Assembly (NCBI GenBank): GCA_020444045.1
Contig: JAHLLS010000025.1
Span: 17,337 to 81,336, forward strand
Origin: Deltaproteobacteria bacterium
GTDB lineage: Bacteria; Desulfobacterota; Desulfobacteria; Desulfobacterales; UBA5852
DNA: 64,000 nucleotides
Reading direction: 5' to 3'
In this document: one piece after another, positions 43,042 to 52,330 of the stretch
Numbering within the stretch: position 1 is the stretch's first letter
How the letters are laid out: every line of letters begins with the position of its first letter
Made by a program: the position numbers and the translations under genes
Notes under the pieces: generated by a model
What the model was told of the DNA's origin: nothing
The model's input: the letters and a program-made list of their open reading frames with translations, nothing else
Databases searched by the model: none

Positions 43042-43665
43042 CTATATCATATACATGGATTTACGCCGCTGGCGTTTCATGACCAGGCCCAGCAGAAGAC
43101 CGATAAAGAGAATACCCGCACCGCTGAAGAAGAAAACCAGATACTTGCGCATTTGAAAAGAGCTGGCATCCGAATCCTGTTTCAACTCATTATAGGTGCG
43201 GGTGAGTTCTTCAAGTGCTTGGGTCTTTTCTTCCAGGCTGGCCTTGATTTCGGCATTCGCGGCCTTGAGGGTTTCGTTTTCTTGAGAAAGTTCATCGGCC
43301 GTTGCGGAAAGGCGCTGGTGGGTCTGCTGCAATCCCTGGAGCACGAGCTTGCTGGGTTTCTCCGAGGACAGGTACCGCTTCAAAACCCACCCCTCCTTGC
43401 CGTCCTGAAGGCGCACCCGAACCCATTCCTCACCGTCTTCGAGGATCTCCATTTGCTCGCCGATAGAAATCATATCGATTATCTTGCGTTCCACTCCCGG
43501 TCCGGTGCGCAGCAGCAGTTTGAACTCCTCGCTGCCGACATACCGCATTTGTGCCTGAACAACCGTTTCGGAGAGGCATACCACAACACCAATCCAAACC
43601 AACAATCCAAGAATTCGGCAGACTGGCGTCTGCGTTGCATTTCGAATACGCTCACAGCTTAACAT
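43042..43665 (-). CDS. SH3-domain membrane protein (YgiM/TIGR04211-like)
   Basis: A 207-aa envelope protein. Signal peptide about residues 17-39 (ILGLLVWIGVVVCLSETVVQAQ), bacterial SH3 domain about 42-100 (LLLRTGPGVERKIIDMISIGEQMEILEDGEEWVRVRLQDGKEGWVLKRYL), coiled coil about 110-165, and a C-terminal membrane helix (YLVFFFSGAGILFIGLLLGLVM) with a basic tail. This layout matches E. coli YgiM. Likely anchored in the inner membrane with the SH3 domain in the periplasm. Divergent from the DUF1178 gene. Confidence 0.83.
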   Translation of the reverse strand: MLSCERIRNATQTPVCRILGLLVWIGVVVCLSETVVQAQMRYVGSEEFKLLLRTGPGVERKIIDMISIGEQMEILEDGEEWVRVRLQDGKEGWVLKRYLSSEKPSKLVLQGLQQTHQRLSATADELSQENETLKAANAEIKASLEEKTQALEELTRTYNELKQDSDASSFQMRKYLVFFFSGAGILFIGLLLGLVMKRQRRKSMYMI

Positions 43666-43887
43666 GAGAACCTGTTCTCCTTTTTGCCATTTTATCTATA
43701 ACTTTCACCGCCGGCAAAAGCAGCACATCAATCCTTTCATACACATTCAATATCTTCTTATATTGATTAGAAAATATCCCATATGTCAATAATTACTTTG
43801 TTTTTTTTCTCTCTTATGATAGTCGAAACAGCCAAGAACGGGCTACGATTGTCACGACAACCACAGAACAGCCAAGACTTTCTACCC

Positions 43888-44304
43888 ATGATTGCTTACG
43901 ATTTGATTTGTCAGAACGGCCACATCTTCGAAGGATGGTTTGAAGATGCGAAGGCCTACGCGAAGCAAAAAAAGAAAGGCCTTGTAACCTGCCCGGTCTG
44001 CAACGATGCCGACGTCTCCCGCCGGCCCTCGACGTTTGCCATCAAATCCCGCCCGGCCGCCGGAGCCCCCTCACCGGAGAACACCGACCTGAAAGCACTG
44101 GGGCGCCAGATTTATGACTTTGTGGAAAAAAATTTCGACAATGTCGGTTCGGATTTTGCCAAAGAAGCCCTCAAGATTCACTACGGTGCGTCGGAACCCC
44201 GCAATATCCGTGGCGTCAGCACTAAGCAGGAAGAAAAAACCCTCAGAGAGGAAGGGGTCGATTTCGTCAAAGTGCCCCTGCCGCCACCCCCGGAAGACAA
44301 TTAA
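43888..44304 (+). CDS. DUF1178 family zinc-ribbon protein
   Basis: A 138-aa protein beginning IAYDLICQNGHIFEGWF with CPVC about residue 35, the typical four-Cys-like ribbon (Cys 8 with the later CxxC) of DUF1178. Function unknown. ATG 43888 is set by family similarity; longer in-frame starts back to 43783 would add a hydrophobic stretch not seen in the family. The C-terminus is charged and Pro-rich. It converges on recD2 with a 29-bp gap. Confidence 0.83.
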   Translation: MIAYDLICQNGHIFEGWFEDAKAYAKQKKKGLVTCPVCNDADVSRRPSTFAIKSRPAAGAPSPENTDLKALGRQIYDFVEKNFDNVGSDFAKEALKIHYGASEPRNIRGVSTKQEEKTLREEGVDFVKVPLPPPPEDN

Positions 44305-44333
44305 GCCTCCGTGTCTTCGCCCGGCTGCCCCCT

Positions 44334-46529
44334 TTAACCGGACAAGCGCTGGCGCAAACTGGACAAGCGCTGCTTGGGGCGGTCGTTCTTCAGCGCGATG
44401 TCCAGCGCACGGCGCTGGCCGACAAGGACAACCAGCTGCTTGCCGCGCGTTATGGCCGTGTAAAGCAGATTCCGTTGCAGCATGACAAAATGCTGGGTGA
44501 GCAACGGCAAAACCACTGCGGGGTATTCCGATCCCTGTGATTTGTGGACGGATATGGCATAGGCCAGGGTCAATTCCTCCATGTCCGCCACATCGTAATC
44601 CACCCGGCGTCCGTCAAAATCAACGCTCAGGCCCTCATGGGCCGCCGCCACCGATGCGACCCTGCCGATATCGCCGTTAAAGACGTCCTTGCTGTAATTG
44701 TTGCGCAGGTGCATCACCTTGTCCCCCGGGTGGAACTTGGCCGGAAGCTGACGGCCGTCGGGGTTAAGCACTTTCTGCAGCGTCTGGTTGAGGTTGATGG
44801 TGCCCGCCTCCCCTTTGTGCACCGGTGTGAGGACCTGAATGTCCCGGACGGGATCCAGCCCGTACTGATCGGGTATCCAGTTGACGCACAGGTCAATGAT
44901 GGTGCGCACCACGTCCCCGGTTCGTGCCGCCTCGATAAAGTGAAAAGGCGCCAGAAGGTCCGACGAACGCCCCGCCTGCAAATCCGGGCATTCGCCTTCG
45001 CGCACCCGGTGCGCATTGCGCACGATCGGACTTTCCTCGGCCTGTCGGAAGACCTCCACCAGGTGGTACACCGCCGGCCGCTGGGACGCGATGATATCCT
45101 TGAGCACATTTCCCGGGCCCACCGAGGGCAGTTGGAAAATATCGCCCACCAGAATCAGGACGGAGGTCAGGGGCACCGCTTTGAGGAATTGGGCCATCAA
45201 GAGGGTGTCCACCATGGACGCCTCATCGACGATGAAGACATCCGCGTCAATGGGATCGTCCTGGTCCTTTTCAAAGCCCCCCGCCATGGGGTTGTACCCC
45301 AACAGCTTGTGAAGGGTAGCGGCGGGCTGGCGCGTTACCTCGGACAGGCGGCGCGCCGCGCGCCCCGTGGGTGCGGCCAGGCAAACGGACTGTCCCATGG
45401 CATGAAAAACCGTGTGCAGCGACCGGACAAGGGTGGTTTTGCCGGTTCCGGGCCCGCCGGTAATAACAGCGACGCGATGGGTCAAAACGCCGTGGATGAC
45501 CGCCTGTTGAGCGGATGACAAATGGATGGCCAACCGTTGGATCACCGTCGCGGTGATGGTTTCGGGCGAAACTGCCGCCTCCGGCAACGGCAGCGCCAGC
45601 ATGGCGTTCAATCGTGCCGCAATGCCACGCTCCGCCTCATAGAGAGGCATGCGATAAACCCGTCTGTCCGTTTCGCTTTCGCTCACGTGGATGTCACGAT
45701 CACGGACCATGGCGTCCATCACGCCGGCGAGGGCCTCCGTATCGATACCGAAAAGGCGATGGCTCTGGGCCAGCAACTGGGATTCCGGAACAAACACATG
45801 CCCCTCGGCCACGGCCTGATCCAGTATATGGCCGAGGCAGGCGCGAATGCGACGAGGATCATCCGCCGGCACCCCCTGACGGCAAGCAATCGCATCCGCC
45901 ACCACAAATCCGATACCGGGCACTTCGTCCACCGCGCAATAGGGGTCTTCCTGGAGGAGCGCCACGGCATCTTCGCCCAGCGCTTTGAAAAGCCGGCCGC
46001 AATAGGCGGGTTTCAAACCGTTTTCCTGCAAAAATTGCATGAGATGCCGCGCGGCATGGTGGGCCTTCCAGCCATCCTCGATCAATGCCGCCGTCTGGTC
46101 GCCGATACCGCGAACGTCCTTCAGCAGGTGGGGACGCTGCTCGATAACCTCCAGCAGATCGGCCCCGAAATGGCGCACCAAGCGTTCCACCAGCTTCGGC
46201 CCGATCCCGCGAATCACACCCGATGCCAGGTAGCGCCGAACTTCCTCAACCGTGTCGGGCAGCAAGACCTGGTAGTGGATCACCTTCAACTGGGCACCAT
46301 AGCGGGGATGCTCCTGCCAGTGACCGGTGACCTCCAGCGACTCACCGCCCCCAGCCAGCAGAAGATACCCCAGAATCGTTACCCGATGACCGTCGGGATC
46401 TGTCAGCAGGCGTGCAATGGTGAAATGGGTATCAGGATTTTGAAAGGTGATGCGCTGGACACGTCCTCGAATCGTAACGGCCGTGTCGTCGAACGGCGTG
46501 TCGCCATCCCGGTCGGCAAAGGGGATCAT
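44334..46529 (-). CDS. recD2: RecD-like ATP-dependent DNA helicase
   Basis: A 731-aa SF1B 5'-3' helicase of the RecD2 type, found in organisms where RecD is not part of RecBCD. The N-terminal region (about 1-330) has the OB-like start and helix-hairpin-helix segments (YLASGVIRGIGPKLVERLVRHFG). Walker A is VITGGPGTGKTTLVRSL (about 350), Walker B FIVDEASMVDTLLMAQFL, and late motifs include LAYAISVHKSQGSEYPAVVLPL. Likely in DNA repair. It overlaps the upstream gmhB gene by 4 bp and is probably co-transcribed with it and with rlpA. Confidence 0.9.
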   Translation of the reverse strand: MIPFADRDGDTPFDDTAVTIRGRVQRITFQNPDTHFTIARLLTDPDGHRVTILGYLLLAGGGESLEVTGHWQEHPRYGAQLKVIHYQVLLPDTVEEVRRYLASGVIRGIGPKLVERLVRHFGADLLEVIEQRPHLLKDVRGIGDQTAALIEDGWKAHHAARHLMQFLQENGLKPAYCGRLFKALGEDAVALLQEDPYCAVDEVPGIGFVVADAIACRQGVPADDPRRIRACLGHILDQAVAEGHVFVPESQLLAQSHRLFGIDTEALAGVMDAMVRDRDIHVSESETDRRVYRMPLYEAERGIAARLNAMLALPLPEAAVSPETITATVIQRLAIHLSSAQQAVIHGVLTHRVAVITGGPGTGKTTLVRSLHTVFHAMGQSVCLAAPTGRAARRLSEVTRQPAATLHKLLGYNPMAGGFEKDQDDPIDADVFIVDEASMVDTLLMAQFLKAVPLTSVLILVGDIFQLPSVGPGNVLKDIIASQRPAVYHLVEVFRQAEESPIVRNAHRVREGECPDLQAGRSSDLLAPFHFIEAARTGDVVRTIIDLCVNWIPDQYGLDPVRDIQVLTPVHKGEAGTINLNQTLQKVLNPDGRQLPAKFHPGDKVMHLRNNYSKDVFNGDIGRVASVAAAHEGLSVDFDGRRVDYDVADMEELTLAYAISVHKSQGSEYPAVVLPLLTQHFVMLQRNLLYTAITRGKQLVVLVGQRRALDIALKNDRPKQRLSSLRQRLSG

Positions 46530-47095
46530 GGCATCGATCCGGACGGGGTCAACAGCCAGTCAACCGCCGCCGCCAGGTCGCTAGCGACCCAATCGGGCGG
46601 CATCGCCTGGGCCTTCAGCTGGGGACGGGCGTCATGCAGGCCGGACTGGACCAGGATCGTGCGACCGCAGCCGGCCCGGATGCCGCATTCGATGTCGCGC
46701 GCACTGTCGCCGATCATGGTGGCCGCAGCCAGGTCCAGGCGGTATTGGCGCTGTGCCTGAAGGATCAAACCGGGTTTGGGCTTGCGGCAGGCGCACCCGT
46801 CGTCCGGATGGTGCGGGCAGTAGAAAATAGCGTCGATCCGACCGCCCCGGGCGCCGACCGTCTGTCGCAGGCAGCGGTGCATGGCTTCCAGTGTCGCGAT
46901 GTCGAGCATGCCGCGCCCCACGGCCGACTGGTTGGTAATCACCATGACCGTCATGCCGGCTTGCGTCAGCCGGCAAATCGCATCCAGGCTGCCCGGCAAA
47001 AATACGAACTGGTCCCAGGACGTGATATAATTCGGTGAATCCCGGTTGATCACGCCGTCCCGATCCAGGAATACCGTCTGCCCGGTGGCGGCCAT
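46526..47095 (-). CDS. gmhB: D-glycero-manno-heptose 1,7-bisphosphate 7-phosphatase
   Basis: A 189-aa HAD phosphatase. HAD motif I is FLDRDGVINRD, motif II is ITNQSAVGRG, and motif III/IV is IGDSARDIECGIRAGC. The Cys-His zinc loop characteristic of GmhB is present as CPHHPDDGCACRKPKPG. The enzyme makes heptose for lipopolysaccharide inner core, supporting an outer membrane. ATG 47095 has GGAG 6 nt upstream, formed by the end of rlpA, whose stop lies 2 bp before; translation is probably coupled. Confidence 0.9.
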   Translation of the reverse strand: MAATGQTVFLDRDGVINRDSPNYITSWDQFVFLPGSLDAICRLTQAGMTVMVITNQSAVGRGMLDIATLEAMHRCLRQTVGARGGRIDAIFYCPHHPDDGCACRKPKPGLILQAQRQYRLDLAAATMIGDSARDIECGIRAGCGRTILVQSGLHDARPQLKAQAMPPDWVASDLAAAVDWLLTPSGSMP

Positions 47096-47096
47096 G

Positions 47097-47888
47097 CTAC
47101 TCCGCAACGATGAACACATCGAAGCCTTGGCCTATCAGGGTCTGCTCGTATTGATCGGCTTCTTTCAAGGAGGTGGCCCGGCCGACGCGCACGCGGTGAA
47201 ACATGCCGTCCCCCCGGTCGAAGGAGGCCACATGGACATGCTTGTAATTTTCTTTACGAAGCTTGGCGGCCAGGCGCTCGGCATTGTTGCGGTCCTGGAA
47301 GGCCCCGACCTGAAAGGTAAAATTGCCGCTGGTCAGGTCGACCGCCACCAACCGCTCCTGTCCCCCGGGTTGTCGCACCGTGTGCGCCGGAGCGGCCAGC
47401 GCCACGATTTCCACCGGCGCGGTGCCTGGTCCGACCACCCCCAGCTTATTCGCCGCCCCGTAAGAGAGATCGATAATGCGGCCCTGCACGAACGGACCTC
47501 GGTCATTGATGCGCACGTCCAATTCGCGGCCGTTGCTAAAATTGTGCACCCGCACAACCGTATTGAAGGGCAGGGTTTTGTGCGCGGCCGAGATCCCGTA
47601 CATATCGTAGGTTTCGCCATTGGATGTTTTGCGCCCGTGAAATTTTTTACCATACCAGGACGCCGTGCCCCGCTGCCGGAATCCGTCGGCATCCGGTATG
47701 GGCTGGTACCATTGCGTTCCGACCCGATAGGGTTTGGGATGGCCCTGCGGCGCGGCGGGGGCTTCCCGGGGGAGAACCATCGATACCGATTGGCAGCCAT
47801 TCAGTATGAAAAGAACACAACACAGGTGCAGGGACCATCGAAAAAAGGGACGAATAGACTCAGGGCAAAAACACATCATCGCTATCAC
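47097..47888 (-). CDS. rlpA: RlpA-like lipoprotein with SPOR domain
   Basis: A 263-aa septal-ring lytic transglycosylase-type lipoprotein. The signal peptide ends at lipobox LNGC (C32). The double-psi beta-barrel domain spans about 70-160 (GTASWYGKKFHGRKTSNGETYDM, LPFNTVVRVHNFSNGRELDVRINDRGPF, RIIDLSYGAANKLG); the C-terminal SPOR domain (about 190-263, FTFQVGAFQDRNNAERLAAKL) binds denuded glycan at septa. Several ATGs cluster at the N-terminus so the exact start is uncertain by a few residues. Confidence 0.9.
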   Translation of the reverse strand: MIAMMCFCPESIRPFFRWSLHLCCVLFILNGCQSVSMVLPREAPAAPQGHPKPYRVGTQWYQPIPDADGFRQRGTASWYGKKFHGRKTSNGETYDMYGISAAHKTLPFNTVVRVHNFSNGRELDVRINDRGPFVQGRIIDLSYGAANKLGVVGPGTAPVEIVALAAPAHTVRQPGGQERLVAVDLTSGNFTFQVGAFQDRNNAERLAAKLRKENYKHVHVASFDRGDGMFHRVRVGRATSLKEADQYEQTLIGQGFDVFIVAE

Positions 47889-47986
47889 AAAAAGGGGTAA
47901 GGTGGTTTACAGCGGGGTTGGCATCACCCCAAAAACCGGTCTTCGGACGCCTGGTGGAAGCGCCCGGATGACCGTCTGTTTTAGGC

Positions 47987-50386
47987 TCAGGAACCGATCG
48001 CAATGCTGAGCACGTCTCTCATTTTGGATACAAAATGAAACTGGATGGTATTCCGCACCTTCTCCGGCACGTCGATCAAGTCTTTTTCGTTGGCCGCCGG
48101 CAGAATCAGGGTTTTGATACCCGCCCGGTGCGCCCCAAGGACTTTCTCTTTGATACCCCCGACGGGCAGCACCTGACCCCGCAGGGTGATTTCCCCGGTC
48201 ATGGCAAGGTCTTTTTTAATGCGCCGATTGGTAAACAAGGACACCAGGGCCGTCAGCATGGTAACGCCGGCAGATGGCCCGTCCTTTGGAATCGCGCCGG
48301 CCGGCACGTGAATATGGATATCGTGGCTGCTGAAGAAATCTTCTTCGATTTCAAGCGCTTTGGCATGGGAACGGATATAGCTCAGGGCCGCCGTGGCGGA
48401 TTCTTTCATCACGTCGCCCAGCTGCCCCGTCAGGGTGAGCCCTTTCTGGCCCTTCATGGCCGTCGCCTCGATAAAAAGAATTTCGCCGCCGGTGGGCGTC
48501 CAGGCCAGCCCCATGGCCACACCCGGTGTGGCCGTACGCTCCTTGGTTTCCGACGTGCGTTTGATCGGGCCGAGGAATTCGGCCACATCATCCACGGCCA
48601 CCGACACGACATCGGCATCGCCCTGGGCCACCTTGGCTGCCACCCCCCGGCAAATCGATGCGATTTCACGCTCCAGGTTGCGCAACCCGGCCTCCCGGGT
48701 GTAGCCGCTGATGATGCGTTTCAGGGCGCCGGCGGTAATCTTGAACTGGCGTGCCTTGAGCCCGTGCGCCTCCCGCTGGCGTGGAATCAGGTAGCGGTTG
48801 GCGATTTTGACTTTTTCCTCCAGAGTATACCCCACCATCTCGAGCACTTCCATGCGATCGAGAAGCGGCGGCGGAATCGTATCGAGGACGTTGGCCGTGG
48901 TAATGAACATGACGTGTGAGAGGTCAAACGGCACGTCCAGATAGTGATCCGAAAAGGAATAGTTCTGCTCGGGGTCGAGCACCTCCAGCAGGGCTGACGA
49001 CGGATCTCCCCGGAAATCGCTGCCCACCTTGTCGATTTCGTCCAGCATGAAGACAGGGTTGTTCGAATCGCAGCGGCGCAGGGCCTGGATCATGCGCCCG
49101 GGCATGGCGCCCACGTAAGTGCGCCGATGACCGCGGATTTCTGCTTCGTCGCGCACGCCGCCTAACGAAATCCGCCAGAATTTGCGTCCCATGGCACGGG
49201 CCACCGAGCGGCCCAACGATGTTTTGCCGGTCCCGGGCGGTCCCACGAAACACAGGATCGGCCCCTTGGTGGCCGGATTCAGTTTTCGGACGGCCAGATG
49301 TTCGACTATCCGCCGCTTGGCTTTCTCCAACCCGAAATGATCGGCATCCAGGATGTCGCGGGCCGCCTTGATGTCCAGGTTGTCTTCGGTACTTTTGTGC
49401 CAGGGCAGCGCCGTTATCCAATCGAGATAGGTTGTCGCCACACTGTACTCGGCCGAGGAGGGATGCATGCGCGCCAATCGACTCAGCTCCCGATCGGCTT
49501 CTTTGCGGGCTTCCTCCGGCAGGTTGCCCTCAAGGACTTTGGTCCGATACTCTTCCAACTCCACGTTGCTGTCGTCGGTCTCACCCAATTCCTCGCGGAT
49601 GGCCTTGAGCTGCTGCCGCAGGTAATACTCCCGCTGACTTTTTTCCATGTCCCCCTTGACCTGGGACTGGATCTTGTTGCCCAGCTCTAAAATCTCAAGC
49701 TGTTCGTTCACCAGTCGCGTCACGGCGTGCAGCCGTTTCTTGACATCATCGATTTCCAGAATAACCTGCTTCTGCTGGGCATCGATATTGAGTGTGGATG
49801 CCACCATATTGGCCAGCGTACCGGGTTCATTGATGTTCTTGGCCATCACGGCAACTTCTGGCGGCATGCCGGGCGAGAGTTCCACGACCCGGTCGAAATG
49901 GTTGACCAGGTTCTTCATCAGGGCCTCGGCCTCTTTGCCCTCGGCGCCCTTTTCCTTGATATGCTCGACCTGAGCGATCAGATACGGTTTTTCCTGATCA
50001 AACGCCTTGACCTTGAAACGGCTGATCCCCTGAACCAGCATCTGGGTTTGATTGTCCTGGGTCTTGGCCATTTTCAAAATCATGGCACTGGTGCCGACCC
50101 GGGACAGGTTTTCCATAGGATCGAACGTCTGGGAATCATTTTCGGCTTCCCCCGCGCCATCTTTATCGTTAGCGTCCGCCGTCGCTGCATCCGGTTTGGC
50201 CACCAGCAATCCGATGATCCGGTCCTTCTGCATGGCTTCATCCACCAGTTTGATGGAGTCCCCTTGCATCACCACCAGGGGCAGGACCATTTTGGGATAC
50301 AGGGCCGTTTCGTGCAACGGCAGTATGGGCAGACGCTCGGGAAGCTTTTCAGTTGTGAATTCCTCCGGCGACCGTTGTTTCGTCAT
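47987..50386 (-). CDS. lon: ATP-dependent protease Lon
   Basis: A 799-aa LonA protease. An N-terminal substrate-binding domain (LPILPLHETALYPKMVLPL) is followed by a coiled coil, the AAA+ module (Walker A FVGPPGTGKTSLGRSVARAMG; Walker B PVFMLDEIDKVG) and the peptidase domain with catalytic Ser in PKDGPSAGVTMLTAL and the Lys about 43 residues later (PVGGIKEKVLGAHRAGIKTLI). The N-domain has an acidic insertion around residues 65-85. ATG 50386 is chosen over an upstream ATG because GGGAGGAAAG lies before it. Encoded 73 bp after hsp20, so the pair may be heat-induced together. Confidence 0.96.
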   Translation of the reverse strand: MTKQRSPEEFTTEKLPERLPILPLHETALYPKMVLPLVVMQGDSIKLVDEAMQKDRIIGLLVAKPDAATADANDKDGAGEAENDSQTFDPMENLSRVGTSAMILKMAKTQDNQTQMLVQGISRFKVKAFDQEKPYLIAQVEHIKEKGAEGKEAEALMKNLVNHFDRVVELSPGMPPEVAVMAKNINEPGTLANMVASTLNIDAQQKQVILEIDDVKKRLHAVTRLVNEQLEILELGNKIQSQVKGDMEKSQREYYLRQQLKAIREELGETDDSNVELEEYRTKVLEGNLPEEARKEADRELSRLARMHPSSAEYSVATTYLDWITALPWHKSTEDNLDIKAARDILDADHFGLEKAKRRIVEHLAVRKLNPATKGPILCFVGPPGTGKTSLGRSVARAMGRKFWRISLGGVRDEAEIRGHRRTYVGAMPGRMIQALRRCDSNNPVFMLDEIDKVGSDFRGDPSSALLEVLDPEQNYSFSDHYLDVPFDLSHVMFITTANVLDTIPPPLLDRMEVLEMVGYTLEEKVKIANRYLIPRQREAHGLKARQFKITAGALKRIISGYTREAGLRNLEREIASICRGVAAKVAQGDADVVSVAVDDVAEFLGPIKRTSETKERTATPGVAMGLAWTPTGGEILFIEATAMKGQKGLTLTGQLGDVMKESATAALSYIRSHAKALEIEEDFFSSHDIHIHVPAGAIPKDGPSAGVTMLTALVSLFTNRRIKKDLAMTGEITLRGQVLPVGGIKEKVLGAHRAGIKTLILPAANEKDLIDVPEKVRNTIQFHFVSKMRDVLSIAIGS

Positions 50387-50459
50387 GCTTTCCTCCCAGT
50401 GCAATCATTCGATGGCGCAGTGGATATCGCAGTCAATCTCATCGGCTCTTTTAGATGGC

Positions 50460-50906
50460 TTACTCTTCTGAAATGGGAATACGACGCGGCCTGGTGGGTA
50501 TCGACTTGGCCAGGCGCAGGTGCAAAAATCCGTTGGTATACGTTGCCGAAACAACATCCGGATCGATCGTTGTCGGCAGATAGATCACCCGTTCGAACTG
50601 ACCGTATTGAATTTCCGCCAAACGGAAGGAGGCTTCGGCCGCACGGGGCTGGGGTGGCCGCCGCCCGCTGATTTTGAGAGCCTTGTTATTGATTTCGATA
50701 TCGATATCGTCTTTTTCCACCCCGGCGATTTCTGCTGTGATAAAAAATTCTTCGGGCGTCTCGTAAACGTCCATTTGAGGATTCCAAGGCTGGTCGCAGT
50801 CGGCAAACATCGGGTTGGCGGATCGAAATATGGTGTCCAGGGTCCGCTCGAAACCCGAGCCCAGCTTGTCCCAGTCGTCGCCGAATCGAATCTTGATATA
50901 TTCCAT
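50460..50906 (-). CDS. Hsp20/alpha-crystallin small heat shock protein
   Basis: A 148-aa small chaperone. The alpha-crystallin domain (about 48-138) has MDVYETPEEFFITAEIAGVEKDDIDIEINNKALKISGRRPP and the terminal GFLHLRLAKSIP. The C-terminal I-x-I/V-like anchor is RRIPISEE. It holds unfolding proteins in solution, and Lon, encoded next, degrades damaged ones. A sigma-32-like promoter lies upstream. Confidence 0.92.
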   Translation of the reverse strand: MEYIKIRFGDDWDKLGSGFERTLDTIFRSANPMFADCDQPWNPQMDVYETPEEFFITAEIAGVEKDDIDIEINNKALKISGRRPPQPRAAEASFRLAEIQYGQFERVIYLPTTIDPDVVSATYTNGFLHLRLAKSIPTRPRRIPISEE

Positions 50907-50958
50907 GGCCGGCTCCCGGTTGCTAAGACAGTTACGTTATTATAAATAAGAATGTTTT

Positions 50959-50984
50959 ATGGTGTCGGCAAATTAGCATTTCAA
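50959..50984 (-). promoter_or_regulatory. heat-shock-like promoter of hsp20-lon
   Basis: On the minus strand TTGAAA (50984-50979) and CACCAT (50964-50959) are separated by 14 bp, close to the sigma-32 pattern. The same DNA can be read as a weaker sigma-70 site (TTGAAA, 17 bp, CATAAA). Confidence 0.42.
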
Positions 50985-51054
50985 CCGTTTTTTGTAAAGC
51001 GGGGATCCCCCCCCTCACAACCGCGGCCACGATACGTTCAGGCAGGAGATCCGC

Positions 51055-52209
51055 ATGCCGTCATCCAGAGTTATCCTGCGGTCCCAATATTTTATTTATT
51101 TCGGCATTCTGGGACTGTACCTGCCCTATTTCAATCTTTACTGCTACCATCTGGGATTTACCGGCACCCAGATTGGCCTGCTGAGCGGCCTGCGCTCCGC
51201 TACCCTGGTGGTGTTCCCTTTTGTCTGGGGAGCCCTGGCAGACCGCTTCCGCCGCCGCAAATCCATCTACCTGCTTTGCAATACACTTGCCTGCGTGGCC
51301 TGGGCCGGATATCTCACAACGACGGACTTCGGTCCCATGCTGATGCTGACCGTCATGTACGGCATATTTTACGCTCCGTTGATTTCTTTCCTGGAAGCCT
51401 ATGCCATGGACCTTCTGGGAGAAGACAAAAACGCCTACGGCCGCATACGCGTCTGGGGATCGGTCAGTTTCATCCTGATCGTCACAGCGATGGGGCACCT
51501 GATCGGGCGGTACGGCATTGGGCTGATCGTCCCGCTGATCCTAGCGGGAGCATTGTTGCAGACGCTTTTTGGGGTTGCATTGCCAACGGGATCTCCCCTG
51601 CGACCGCCGACGGCCAGTGAGGACGTTGTCCGTGGGAATTGGTCCCGTGCCATCGCCTTCCTCTGCTGCGGCTTTCTCATGCTGGTCAGCCACGGCACCT
51701 ATTACGGTTTTTTCTCCATCCATCTCGAGAATCTGGGCCTGTCGCCCACCTATATCGGTATCGCCTGGGCGATGGCCGTGCTGGCTGAAATCGTTGTCAT
51801 GACCCACTCGCGGCGCCTCTTCGCCCGGGCCAGTCTGGAATCGGTTCTGCTGGCGTCTTTCTTCATTGCTGCCCTGCGCTGGCTACTGCTGGCTGCATTT
51901 ACGTCGCCCGTGGTCATATTAGGATCTCAGATTTTACATGCCTTTTCCTACGGCACCTTTCACATGGCCAGCATCCTCTATATGGATCGCCTCACCCCCG
52001 GTCCGGCCAAAACACTGGGACAGGCTGCCAACAATGCCATCACGTACGGGCTGGGACTGATGATCGGCTTTTTGATCAACGGCGCCCTGTTTGATCACCT
52101 GGGTGCCCGGCCCTTGTTTGGTATAAGTGCCGGCCTGGCCCTGGCGGGCGGCATTCTTTTCCGGTGGCACCAGCAAAGCCTGCCGGACCCGATGGACGAC
52201 GCCACTTAA
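51055..52209 (+). CDS. MFS transporter (MFS_1-like/HcaT-type)
   Basis: A 384-aa inner-membrane transporter with about 12 helices. The N-terminal SQYFIYFGILGLYLPYFNLYCYHLGFTGTQIGLLSGL and the loop GALADRFRRRKS after helix 2 are typical of the MFS_1_like family, which includes phenylpropionate permease HcaT. Substrate unknown. CAGGAG 7 nt before the ATG. Stand-alone gene. Confidence 0.87.
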   Translation: MPSSRVILRSQYFIYFGILGLYLPYFNLYCYHLGFTGTQIGLLSGLRSATLVVFPFVWGALADRFRRRKSIYLLCNTLACVAWAGYLTTTDFGPMLMLTVMYGIFYAPLISFLEAYAMDLLGEDKNAYGRIRVWGSVSFILIVTAMGHLIGRYGIGLIVPLILAGALLQTLFGVALPTGSPLRPPTASEDVVRGNWSRAIAFLCCGFLMLVSHGTYYGFFSIHLENLGLSPTYIGIAWAMAVLAEIVVMTHSRRLFARASLESVLLASFFIAALRWLLLAAFTSPVVILGSQILHAFSYGTFHMASILYMDRLTPGPAKTLGQAANNAITYGLGLMIGFLINGALFDHLGARPLFGISAGLALAGGILFRWHQQSLPDPMDDAT

Positions 52210-52330
52210 TCGCTTTCGGCTGCCTGCCGCCGAAATGACGATGGCAGCATCCGTTTCATAGCTTACATGGCACGCATTGGTTAGGGGAGAAGCGGCTTGG
52301 AGGACATCGGGAAAGCCGGCCGGAAAAGCA

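Noticed and set aside
41461..43662. 733-codon open frame antisense to nadB and the SH3-domain gene
   Set aside because: It spans two real genes and their intergenic gap on the other strand and shows no recognisable domain.
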